Shown one piece after another: positions 57,386-64,000 of a stretch of 64,000 nucleotides of DNA. A model generated the notes under the pieces. That model did not search any database and was not told the DNA's origin. It saw nothing but the letters and a program-made list of their open reading frames with translations. A program made the translations under genes and the position numbers. Each line of letters opens with the position of its first letter. Position 1 is the first letter of the stretch. Origin of the DNA: Caulobacter sp. (lineage in GTDB: Bacteria; Pseudomonadota; Alphaproteobacteria; Caulobacterales; Caulobacteraceae); assembly GCA_030683005.1 (NCBI GenBank), contig JAUXMY010000008.1, positions 62,001 through 126,000 on the forward strand, read 5' to 3'.

Positions 57386-58047
57386 TGACCGTCCCGGCCC
57401 GGTTCGCGACGGACTTCCCGAAGCGATGTCTGGAGCTGCTCGAAAACTTTGAGCATCAAGCCGGGAGGCTCAATCTGCTGACGTCGTTCGGTGTGACGAT
57501 GGCCAGCGCCCTGCTTGTCATCCCAATGGAGCGGCAGGGGAAGAAGCATCCGTTTCGAGAGCAGGAGTATGGCTCCAGCCTCCAGAAGGCGCTGAGAGTG
57601 CTTGAGCGGCAGCGCTGGCAATTGGCGGACTTCTGGGAAGGCGCCCACCCGCTGGGCTGGCATTTTTCGCGTATCGTAACTGATCCAAACTTGGTGGGAG
57701 GTTGGCTCGACCAAAATGGCGTGCCTTCGGCGTCGGCGGGTGCCGACACAATGGAGCGGCGGTCGGTCAGCGAAGTGCTCCGTGTCCTCCGAAATGCTCT
57801 CGCTCACGGCAACATCGTCTATCTAGATCCAACGCGGAGCGAGGTCCCCGGCCTTCCCGTTCGCTACATCGCCTTCCTTTCACGCTACGAACAGCCTGCG
57901 CCCACGAGCGGCACCAGCGGCGTCGCCATGCCGGAAACCTATCGGGTGGTTATCGTCCCGGACGAGGACTTCATCGCCTTCCTGAAAGACTGGGCGCGGT
58001 GGCTGATGCGATACGCGGCTGATGAAGTCGACGTGGTTGCGGCCTGA
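57385..58047 (+). CDS. HEPN-motif protein in restriction operon
   Basis: The 220-residue protein starts at an ATG overlapping the hsdS stop (TGATG). Its core is helical (FPKRCLELLENFEHQAGRLNLLTSFGVTMASALLVIPMER), and R136-N-A-L-A-H141 in VSEVLRVLRNALAHGN is the R-x4-H motif of HEPN domains. Many of these cut RNA and serve as toxins or effectors. The C-terminus has predicted beta strands. I know no named family beyond this motif. Its place in the operon makes an added effector or regulator of the restriction system likely. Confidence 0.65.
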   Translation: MTVPARFATDFPKRCLELLENFEHQAGRLNLLTSFGVTMASALLVIPMERQGKKHPFREQEYGSSLQKALRVLERQRWQLADFWEGAHPLGWHFSRIVTDPNLVGGWLDQNGVPSASAGADTMERRSVSEVLRVLRNALAHGNIVYLDPTRSEVPGLPVRYIAFLSRYEQPAPTSGTSGVAMPETYRVVIVPDEDFIAFLKDWARWLMRYAADEVDVVAA

Positions 58048-58514
58048 TGGAGCCCGTCAATTGGGTCGAGGTCGCCGCCGAGCTGGAGAAGCTCTACGAG
58101 GCCTCCGCCCGGCTGGAGGCGATCTTCCCGGGCCGCAAGTTCACCCTCGACGGCCATCTGGTTGGCAGCATCGGCGAGGTGGTCGCCGCCTACATGTTCG
58201 ACCTCGACCTGAACCGCGCCTCGACGCTCGGCCATGACGCCCTGACCCGCGATGGCCGGCGCGTGGAGATCAAGCTGACCCAGGGCAGGAGCGTGGCGAT
58301 CCGCCATCCGCCCGACCACCTGCTGGTCCTCCACCGCCCCCGCGGCGGCCCCGTCCGCGTCGTTTACAACGGCCCTGGCGAAGACGCCTGGAGCAAGGTC
58401 GGCGGCCGCCAGAGCAACGGCCAGTGCGCTATCCGATTGTCGACCCTCAGCGCGCTGGATCGGCCGGTCGACGACGCGTTGCGCCTTCCCCTCATCCGCC
58501 AGCCACCGGTCTAA
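58047..58514 (+). CDS. DUF6998-like PD-(D/E)XK-fold candidate
   Basis: The 155-residue protein starts at an ATG overlapping the upstream stop (TGATG). It has the pattern GSIGEVVAAYMFDLDL, then HDALTRDGRRVEIKLTQG. E44, D64, E74 and K76 fit the E...D...ExK acidic set of restriction-endonuclease-like folds. A final helix follows (LSTLSALDRPVDDALR). The DUF6998 name is my best match from memory. A DNA-binding or cutting role is inferred, not shown. Confidence 0.6.
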   Translation: MEPVNWVEVAAELEKLYEASARLEAIFPGRKFTLDGHLVGSIGEVVAAYMFDLDLNRASTLGHDALTRDGRRVEIKLTQGRSVAIRHPPDHLLVLHRPRGGPVRVVYNGPGEDAWSKVGGRQSNGQCAIRLSTLSALDRPVDDALRLPLIRQPPV

Positions 58515-58519
58515 TCCCA

Positions 58520-59647
58520 ATGCCAATCCGCAACACCATCTGGAACGTCGGATCGAACTCCCAGCCGCTGGTCGAGAGCAAGCTCCCCAGCGAGAAAACG
58601 CTGGAAGACATGATCGTCACAGCGCCGCGCATTCTCTCGGACGAGTGGATGCTAGTCGGCCGGCAAGAGATCACCGGCTCGGGCGGGATCATCGACCTGT
58701 TGGCCGTGGCGCCAGACGGGGCGCTAGTTCTGATCGAGCTTAAGCGAGACAAGACCCCCCGTGAGGTGGTCGCCCAGGCATTGGACTACGCCTGCTGGGT
58801 TGAGGATTTGAAGGCCGAGGACATCGTGGCCATCTATGGCCGCTTCCGGCCTGGACAGGACCTGGCCGCCGATTTCAAGGCACGCTTCGGCCAGTCACTG
58901 GACGAGGACACGCTGAACGAAAGCCATCAGATCGTCATCGTGGCCGCCTCGCTGGATCCTAGCAGCGAGCGGATCGTCGGCTACCTGAACCGGCGCGATA
59001 TCGCCATCAATGTGCTCTGCTTTCAGGTCTTCGAGTCCGGTGGCCAGCAGTTGCTGAGCCGGTCGTGGCTACTCGATCCGGCACAAACCCAAGTCAACGC
59101 AGCCGTTTCATCCGTGAGCGAGAAGGAACCCTGGAACGGTGAATTCTACGCCAGCTTTGGCCATGGCATGGGGCGCGACTGGGACGAGGCGCGGCGCTAC
59201 GGCTTCATCAGCGCCGGCGGCGGCAGCTGGTACAGCAACTCACTAAGTCTTCTGAACGTCGGAGACCGAGTCTGGGTGAAGGCGCCCGGCTTCGGCTTTG
59301 TTGGCGTCGGCAGGGTGACCGGTGGTCGACAATCCGCAGCGGAATTCATGATCGGCGACCGACCAGCACTCGAAGTCCTCACCGCCGCCACCTATCACCG
59401 AGACTTGGTCGATGATCCCGACACGAGCGAGTATTTCGTCCCCGTGGAATGGCTCGACACAGTGCCAATCGGCCAGGCGATCAACGAGATCGGCCTGTTC
59501 GGCAATCAGAACACCGTCTGCAAGCCGAAGACGCCCAAGTGGCGGACGACAGTCGACCGGCTGAAGGAGCGCCTGCCCGGCTTCGATGGCGCGGGCCGCC
59601 GGGCTGGTGTCGCAAGCGGTGCCCAATCAAGCGAGCATAAAGTCTAG
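58520..59647 (+). CDS. NucS/DUF91-like PD-(D/E)XK nuclease family protein
   Basis: The start is the ATG at 58520, five bases after the upstream stop, giving 375 residues. The N-terminal half has an endonuclease NucS-like motif: E29 (KTLEDMIV), D59 (GGIIDLLAVAPDG), then LIELKRDKTPREVVAQALDYA with E73, K75 and the helix Q. The C-terminal half (ARRYGFISAGGGSWYSNSL, GDRVWVKAPGFGFVGVGRV) resembles a PUA-like or SH3-like binding module. It closes the six-gene run. Ligand and target are unknown. Confidence 0.72.
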   Translation: MPIRNTIWNVGSNSQPLVESKLPSEKTLEDMIVTAPRILSDEWMLVGRQEITGSGGIIDLLAVAPDGALVLIELKRDKTPREVVAQALDYACWVEDLKAEDIVAIYGRFRPGQDLAADFKARFGQSLDEDTLNESHQIVIVAASLDPSSERIVGYLNRRDIAINVLCFQVFESGGQQLLSRSWLLDPAQTQVNAAVSSVSEKEPWNGEFYASFGHGMGRDWDEARRYGFISAGGGSWYSNSLSLLNVGDRVWVKAPGFGFVGVGRVTGGRQSAAEFMIGDRPALEVLTAATYHRDLVDDPDTSEYFVPVEWLDTVPIGQAINEIGLFGNQNTVCKPKTPKWRTTVDRLKERLPGFDGAGRRAGVASGAQSSEHKV

Positions 59648-59659
59648 GCGCCGGCGCCC

Positions 59660-59863
59660 TCAGCCCCGCCATCCCTCGCGCGGGTCGTCGTGCCGAGCCT
59701 CCCACACCCGCCATGTCGTCGTCAGCGCCAGCAGGGCTAGGCCCGCGACGAGCTCGGGGGCGGCGCCGACGATGGAGGCGGCGGCGAACAGGCCCGTAGC
59801 GGCTGCGGCCGTGCGCAGGCGGCGGCGCTGGCGGAAGGAGAGCTGGTGGTCGGCGAACGGCAT
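59660..59863 (-). CDS. Small two-helix membrane protein
   Basis: The frame gives 67 residues from an ATG at 59863 (MPFADHQLSFRQRRRLRTAAA) or 71 from 59875. Two hydrophobic segments follow a basic N-terminus (TGLFAAASIVGAAPELVAGLALLALTTTWRVW). It is convergent with the nuclease gene and divergent from the WYL regulator. No family recognised; it could be a non-coding shadow, but codon pattern and hydrophobic layout support a gene. Confidence 0.5.
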   Translation of the reverse strand: MPFADHQLSFRQRRRLRTAAAATGLFAAASIVGAAPELVAGLALLALTTTWRVWEARHDDPREGWRG

Positions 59864-59945
59864 CTTCGGCTCCAAGGCTTGCTGGCGTCGTTGGAGACAC
59901 TAGGGTCCGCTTGCGTCAGTTTCGGACGCATAAGGGGCGCTGACG

Positions 59946-60929
59946 ATGCGGCACGAGAAGGCGGGACTGCTGCTGGAACTGGCCCGGCGGCTGGCGGCCA
60001 GCGCCGAGGGGCTGACGCTGGACGAGATGGCCGCGGCCGTCGGTGTCGGCCGGCGCACGGTCGAGCGGATGCGCGACGCGCTCTGGACGCTGTTCCCGCA
60101 GATGGAGGAGACCGCCGAGGGGCTGGTGAAGCGGTTCCGCATTCCGCGGGGCCTGGACGGCTTCTTCCAGGCGCCGACAACCGAGGAGCTGGTCGAGCTG
60201 GCCCGGGCGGTCGAGGACCTGCGCGGCGGCGGCCACGGCGTGCGGGCGCAGATCCTGGGCGGGCTTGAGCACAAGGTCCGCTCGGCGGTGCGGCAGGACA
60301 CCCTGCGCCGCATGGCCCCGGACATTGAGGCGCTGGTCCGGGCCGAGCGTACCGCCGCCCGCGCCGGCCCCCGGCCGCACGAGGACGCCGGCCAGATCGC
60401 CGCCCTGCGCCAGGCGCTGATGGCGTTAAAGGCGGTCCGTTTTCGCTACGACGGCGGCAAGCAGCCGGGCCGGGCGCGCACGGTGATCCCCTACGGCCTG
60501 CTGTTCGACCGCATGGACTACCTTGTCGCCGCCGAGCAGGGCCGGGACGCGCCGGTCAACTGGCGCCTCGACCGCATCGTCGACCTGGAGGTGTTGGAGA
60601 CCGCCGCCGCGCCGCCGGAGGACTTCGACCTCGACGCTTACGCCGCCCGCTCGTTCGGGGTGTTCCAGGAGGACCCGCAGGACATCGTGCTGCGGGTCCT
60701 GCCGCAGGCCGCCGACGAGGGACGCCGTTGGCGGTTCCATCCGAATCAGGTCCTGACCGAGGAGCCCGACGGCGCTCTGACCGTGCGCTTCCGCTCCGGC
60801 GGTCTGCGCGAGCTGGCCTGGCATCTGGTCACCTGGCGCGACACGATCGAGATCGTCGCCCCCGACAGCCTCCGAGAGACCCTGGTCGAGGAACTGCAGC
60901 TGGCGCTCAAGGCTCACGTCCGGAACTGA
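59946..60929 (+). CDS. WYL-domain transcriptional regulator
   Basis: The 327-residue protein has an N-terminal helix-turn-helix (LLLELARRLAASAEGLTLDEMAAAVGVGRRTVERMRDAL), a WYL domain (FRYDGGKQPGRARTVIPYGLLFDRMDYLVAAEQG, then VNWRLDRIVDLEVLE) and a C-terminal WCX-like part. WYL regulators often control phage-defence genes (BrxR, CapW), which fits the adjacent restriction operon. The ligand-binding residues look partly altered (DYL for WYL). The ATG at 59946 was used. Confidence 0.85.
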   Translation: MRHEKAGLLLELARRLAASAEGLTLDEMAAAVGVGRRTVERMRDALWTLFPQMEETAEGLVKRFRIPRGLDGFFQAPTTEELVELARAVEDLRGGGHGVRAQILGGLEHKVRSAVRQDTLRRMAPDIEALVRAERTAARAGPRPHEDAGQIAALRQALMALKAVRFRYDGGKQPGRARTVIPYGLLFDRMDYLVAAEQGRDAPVNWRLDRIVDLEVLETAAAPPEDFDLDAYAARSFGVFQEDPQDIVLRVLPQAADEGRRWRFHPNQVLTEEPDGALTVRFRSGGLRELAWHLVTWRDTIEIVAPDSLRETLVEELQLALKAHVRN

Positions 60930-60954
60930 CGTAGGGCGGGCGCATGGTGAGCCC

Positions 60955-61212
60955 ATGCCCAAGCTCTCCTTCCGTCTCCGCATGGCCACCCACTACACCG
61001 GCTTCATGACCGTCGTCGGCCTGCTGGCCCTGCTCGTTCAGGCGCCCGCCCCGGCGCTGTGGATCATCGCCGGCCTGTGGCTGTGGTTCGCCAAGGCGTT
61101 CTGGGTCTACCGAGAGGACATGGGCTTTGGTGGCCGCAGCCAGTCGGGCGGCCGGTTCGGCGACTACACGCCGGACGAGATGCAGGTGCGGCTGCGGCGG
61201 ATCTGGCGGTAA
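60955..61212 (+). CDS. Small membrane protein
   Basis: The 85-residue protein starts with a basic segment (MPKLSFRLRMATHYTGF), then two hydrophobic helices (MTVVGLLALLVQAPAPALWIIAGLWLWFAKAFWVY) and a polar C-terminus (GGRFGDYTPDEMQVRLRRIWR). It starts 25 bases after the WYL gene. No family recognised. Co-transcription with the regulator is likely. Confidence 0.6.
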   Translation: MPKLSFRLRMATHYTGFMTVVGLLALLVQAPAPALWIIAGLWLWFAKAFWVYREDMGFGGRSQSGGRFGDYTPDEMQVRLRRIWR

Positions 61213-61290
61213 CGCCGGGCAGAGCTGACTGCTGTGTTGGCGTCACCCTGTCCACGGGAACTGTAGACTGAGGCACCCTACCACGACGCC

Positions 61291-61629
61291 ATGGACCCCT
61301 ACTTTGCCGATGGTCATTCGGCCCGCGCGGAAGCCTTCGCGCGATGGGCAGCTTTCTTGCGCTCCGATGCCTCGGAGTGCGGCGCCGCGTTCTGGCGACT
61401 TGCCATGCAGGTCATCAACGACATCGGCCCGCCCTGCGCCGCCGGCAAGAGCCGGCTGGACGCCTCCGCCTTGACCAACCTGTCAAAGCTGAACGGCGTG
61501 AAGGCGACGGCGCCCGAAGCCGACGCCGCCCTTCAGCGCGACCAGGCCCTGGCCATGGTGCTGCTGAAGCTGGAGCGGGTGAACTATGGCCTCTCGCCGG
61601 TCGTCGACGAGACCTCGAGGCCGCGGTAG
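61291..61629 (+). CDS. Hypothetical protein
   Basis: The 112-residue protein is soluble and largely helical (ARAEAFARWAAFLRSDASECGAAFWRLAMQVINDIG, then EADAALQRDQALAMVLLKLERVNYGL). No motif was recognised. It lies just before a perfect 10-base hairpin that could end transcription. Function unknown. Confidence 0.5.
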   Translation: MDPYFADGHSARAEAFARWAAFLRSDASECGAAFWRLAMQVINDIGPPCAAGKSRLDASALTNLSKLNGVKATAPEADAALQRDQALAMVLLKLERVNYGLSPVVDETSRPR

Positions 61630-61636
61630 TCGAGAC

Positions 61637-61662
61637 GGGACGCCGGCGCTCCCCGGCGTCCC
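61637..61662 (+). terminator. Strong hairpin after the 61291 gene
   Basis: GGGACGCCGG and CCGGCGTCCC form a perfect 10-base stem with a 6-base loop, starting seven bases after the stop. No T run follows, so it may be a Rho-independent terminator of the weaker kind or an RNA-stabilising hairpin. The following 250 bases, to 61914, hold no clear gene. Confidence 0.5.
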
Positions 61663-61914
61663 CACCGCTGCGCTTGGGAAGGCCGATTGCGGACTCACAG
61701 ATGCCTCAGGACGCCCCCTGCAGGCTCGGCTGGAGCAGAACAGCTGAGAAGGCGGAGTGGCCGCCAGCGGGCCTCCTGGAGTCCGCAATCGCCGCTAGCA
61801 GTCTTCGGGGCGACGAACCCCGTCTGCGGGCCGCCGATCAGGCGGATCGTGTTCTCGACCTGCGCCCTCTGCTAGCTCTGCTAGCAGTCATTTTCCCGAA
61901 ATTTTCAGAAATCC

Positions 61915-62418
61915 GTGTGCGGCATAGTCGCCTCTAACCCCATAATCTGGAGGGGTAAAAGGGTGTACCCCTTTGCCCCGAACGGCGTTCTGCGCGGCAC
62001 CGCAGGAGTAGATTCCAGGGGTCGGCCAATCACGGCCGGCGCGAAGGCCCGAAATCGTTATCCGGTTTTCGGCGCCAAATTCTGGAGCTACCCACTGACC
62101 CTCAATGTCAAAGAACTAGCCGCCATGCGCGACGTCGCCTGGGCCGACAAACCAACTAACAATATGGTGTCCCAGGATATCCTGGGATGGCGTTGCGCCG
62201 AGGACCTCGCCTCCTGGCTCGAGAAGGACCTCCAACCGGAAGACTTTGTACCCACCTTCCCCATGACCATCCTGGTCCTCGCCGGTCTGGCGGACTACTG
62301 GGCCGAGATCGGCGAGTTCCCGCCGCACTCCGTCGCCCACGTTCTGCTGATGGTTGATCGGGTCCATCTGGGTCTGACGCCGCGTGGGGAAGACTGCGTG
62401 CCCGAACACAAGAACTAG
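61915..62418 (+). CDS. Hypothetical protein
   Basis: The frame of 167 residues starts at a GTG at 61915 (uncertain). It contains GVLRGTAGVDSRGRPITAGAKARNRYPVFGAKFWSYPLTLNVKELAAMRDVAWAD and a C-terminal helix pair (LVLAGLADYWAEIGEFPPHSVAHVLLMVDRVHLGL). No domain was recognised. Low-frequency codons and flanking AT-rich DNA suggest an accessory island gene. Confidence 0.5.
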   Translation: MCGIVASNPIIWRGKRVYPFAPNGVLRGTAGVDSRGRPITAGAKARNRYPVFGAKFWSYPLTLNVKELAAMRDVAWADKPTNNMVSQDILGWRCAEDLASWLEKDLQPEDFVPTFPMTILVLAGLADYWAEIGEFPPHSVAHVLLMVDRVHLGLTPRGEDCVPEHKN

Positions 62419-62855
62419 CGATGGGCGGCGGGCCGCGGTGCGGCCCGCCTCTCACGTCAACGCAGCGGAGTCCAAGAGAGCCTGCCGGGACGGTGCTCCC
62501 CGAGGAGATCTCGAGTTCGGCCGGAACCGGTATTCGGAGGACGAGGCGGCGGGAAGCTCTGCCAGTAGGCCTGGGAGGGCCCTGGAGGGGGTCCACAGCG
62601 AGATCCTGAGGTTTCCCGACCATCGGCGCCGGAGAGGTCTCCGAAGGCGCTGGCGGAGAAATTCGCCAAGGCCCATCGTTACGTAGTCCCAAGAAATAGA
62701 AAATTACTCTATCTTCTTTTTTTTTCTTTCCAGTAGATAAAAAAAAATAAGAGAAAGGTACTTATTACTTATATCAGAACTATGCAACAGCGAGCCGTGA
62801 TAACTGCAGCGCGCCATCCCAAAACATCTACTAGACTAATCTCGAGGTCTGAAAA
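62419..62855. other. Intergenic region with AT-rich tract
   Basis: I see no convincing gene. Positions 62690-62780 are strikingly AT-rich for this genome, with runs of nine T and nine A around TTTCCAGTAG. This may be an H-NS/Rok-like silenced or promoter region, or the trace of horizontally acquired DNA. It lies just before the HNH-like gene. Confidence 0.6.
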
Positions 62856-63356
62856 ATGCCCCCAAGACCCAAGCCACCGCTGGCCCGGATAGCTCCGATG
62901 ATCGTGTCTCCCGCCGATATGACCGAAGAGTCGCTGGCCTCCGAGCTCGCCAATTGGGCTGGTCCCCTCTCCTACAAACCTCACTGGATTTGGGGCGGTC
63001 ATACCACACCCAAGGGAATGGCTATGGTCTGGAACGGCGCCAAGTCTGAACAGGTCTGCCGAGTGCTCTTCGCGGTCATCTACAACCGGCCCCTCATCTC
63101 CTCTTGGCGGATGGAACATGTCTGCGACGAGCTCAATTGTGTAAGCCCGTTCCATCGACGGCCGAAGGCCACCCGCGGCGCCGACGGGTTCGTCGAGAAG
63201 CTGCCCGTTCTTGAAAGCCCCGATACCGTCGCCGATCTGGTCAAACTCCTACGCGCCGGCTGGACCTTCGAGAAGCTGATCGAGCAGGGCAAAGACCTCA
63301 ACATGGTTGTGGATGCCTCCGTGATCCTCGACGAAGAGGCCACAGCCGAAACCTGA
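62856..63356 (+). CDS. HNH endonuclease-like protein
   Basis: The 166-residue protein has a His/Cys cluster RMEHVCDELNCVSPFHRRPK (H, C, C, H) similar to zinc-stabilised HNH nucleases of phage type. An N-terminal strand region (HWIWGGHTTPKGMAMVWNGAKSEQVCRVLF) fits the same family. The C-terminus is helical and acidic. The start is the ATG at 62856. Its isolation in an AT-rich island suggests homing or phage origin. Confidence 0.6.
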   Translation: MPPRPKPPLARIAPMIVSPADMTEESLASELANWAGPLSYKPHWIWGGHTTPKGMAMVWNGAKSEQVCRVLFAVIYNRPLISSWRMEHVCDELNCVSPFHRRPKATRGADGFVEKLPVLESPDTVADLVKLLRAGWTFEKLIEQGKDLNMVVDASVILDEEATAET

Positions 63357-63480
63357 GCCGGTACGCGCCTCCGCTGGCGTAGGAGCCAGAACCAGCGCCC
63401 GGCCCGGCAAGTCCGCCCCTCGCTGCCGACGCGGGCTCGCCGGGCCAGGCGCCGGTTCAAGAGATTACAGGAAATAATGT

Positions 63481-63499
63481 TCTAGTGTAGTGTACTAGA
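63481..63499. promoter_or_regulatory. Inverted repeat TCTAGT-N7-ACTAGA
   Basis: TCTAGT (63481-63486) and ACTAGA (63494-63499) are perfect inverted copies with GTAGTGT between. It is upstream of two small genes next to the right window edge. It could be an operator for a phage-type repressor. The surrounding 63357-63650 stretch shows no gene that I can support. Confidence 0.4.
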
Positions 63500-63650
63500 G
63501 CGATTGGGCACTTTCGCCACCCAAGAGAACCGTCCACGGTCTCTTGGAAAAAACCAGATCAGATCAAATGACAACTCAAAAACAACGGCCCAGCACCCGC
63601 TGCCGCCGCAAACTTCTGCGCCCGCCCTGAGGCCGGCGCCAGGGATCCAC

Positions 63651-63794
63651 ATGTCTATGATCGATCACAACTTCTCTTCTGAAGCGGCTCCGGCCCAGCG
63701 CCCCGGCGTGGTCCGGGAGCAGATGATGAAACTGGGGGATGACCCGCTGTTGCTCGGCGCGCGGTTCACCTTGCCGGTGAAGGGCGCTGCGTGA
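63651..63794 (+). CDS. Small hypothetical protein (47 residues)
   Basis: The frame from the ATG at 63651 reads MSMIDHNFSSEAAPAQ and later PGVVREQMMKLGDDPLLLGARFTLPVKG. It overlaps the next start (GTG at 63791). Paired tiny genes in front of an integrase are common in mobile islands of alphaproteobacteria. The function is unknown. Confidence 0.5.
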   Translation: MSMIDHNFSSEAAPAQRPGVVREQMMKLGDDPLLLGARFTLPVKGAA

Positions 63795-64000
63795 GCCGCG
63801 TCTCGACGGTCACCACCGCCAAGATGACGCGTGTCCTCAAGGCGCTGGCCGCTTCCGGTCACGGCGTCGGTCGCATGGAGCTGCGGCCGACAGGAGAGGT
63901 GGTCGTCTACGCCACCTCCCCTGTCGGGACGACCGATGTGACAGACCTCGATAGCTGGAGGGCCGGGCGTGCCCTTCGTAAAGCTCAAGGGCCTCAATAA
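63791..64000 (+). CDS. Small hypothetical protein upstream of integrase
   Basis: The 69-residue protein starts at a GTG overlapping the previous stop and ends with TAA at 63998-64000. It reads MTRVLKALAASGHGVGRMELRPTGEVVVYATSPV and ends SWRAGRALRKAQGPQ. It resembles the short proteins that precede tyrosine recombinases on islands. No catalytic motif is present. Confidence 0.55.
   Translation: MSRVSTVTTAKMTRVLKALAASGHGVGRMELRPTGEVVVYATSPVGTTDVTDLDSWRAGRALRKAQGPQ
63969..64000 (+). CDS. Probable start of an integrase gene (partial)
   Basis: In another frame a GTG at 63969 opens with MPFVKLKGLN and runs off the window. Many phage-type tyrosine recombinases of alphaproteobacteria begin with a similar VKLKGL(N/H) segment. 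Only ten codons are visible, so this is a tentative call based on memory and on the two small genes upstream. Confidence 0.35.
   Translation, partial: MPFVKLKGLN

Noticed and set aside
61793..61885. Two GCTAGCAGTC copies about 80 bases apart as possible attachment sites
   Set aside because: Ten-base matches are short, no tRNA end is nearby, and chance occurrence is plausible.

Overview
The window is high-GC DNA with dense, mostly ATGA-overlapping operons, TTG and GTG starts, a five-gene Mla operon, Cnr/Czc metal efflux, TonB receptors and a large acyl-CoA catabolic cluster. This fits an alphaproteobacterium, most likely Caulobacterales (Phenylobacterium, Caulobacter or Brevundimonas type). 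That placement is an inference from gene content and style; no rRNA or other marker gene is present.

Left part (1-11 kb). A ferric-iron ABC binding lipoprotein runs off the left edge. A degenerate IS3-family element (1021-2317) sits just upstream of it. Next come an mlaA-C-D-E-F phospholipid-trafficking operon, an IS3 orfA remnant, and a small ECF regulon: sigma factor, membrane anti-sigma, secreted S8 protease and a secreted Gly/Ser/Ala-rich protein. The regulon shares a GATGAAAC-N13-CGTT type promoter motif. A broken fumarylacetoacetate-hydrolase-family gene fused to a second IS3 end marks the border with the next block.

Metal-resistance block (11-30 kb). A Czc/Cnr-type RND operon (His-rich protein, TolC-like, adaptor, RND pump, HupE/UreJ protein, membrane anchor) is followed by DUF302 and Spy-like proteins, a 50-residue Cys-rich secreted peptide and a copper P-type ATPase. 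The ATPase is divergent from a csoR-cnrY-cnrX-ECF sigma operon, with three CsoR-type palindromes between them. A periplasmic copper set follows: copA multicopper oxidase, copB, a DUF411 protein, a DUF2231 protein and a CusF-like protein. A frameshifted SRAP pseudogene closes the block.

Catabolic block (30-51.5 kb). It holds a TonB receptor, two acid-CoA ligases, two MFS transporters, three crotonase-fold proteins, a hydratase-like protein, a CaiB/BaiF CoA-transferase, two tandem thioesterase-like proteins, an acyl-CoA dehydrogenase, two nitronate-monooxygenase-like flavoproteins, and MerR, LysR and GntR/FadR regulators. Four promoter regions carry a related AT-rich motif, suggesting one regulon for uptake and CoA-dependent breakdown of an unidentified hydrophobic or aromatic acid.

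Defence and island edge (51.5-64 kb). A complete type I restriction-modification operon (hsdR, hsdM, hsdS) continues without a break into a HEPN-motif protein, a PD-(D/E)XK-like DUF6998 protein and a NucS/DUF91-like nuclease. A WYL-domain regulator, small orphan proteins, an AT-rich tract, an HNH-like protein and what looks like the first codons of an integrase follow. The right end therefore looks like the border of a mobile island. The extended restriction operon and the CsoR-controlled Cnr signalling operon are the two most interesting arrangements.
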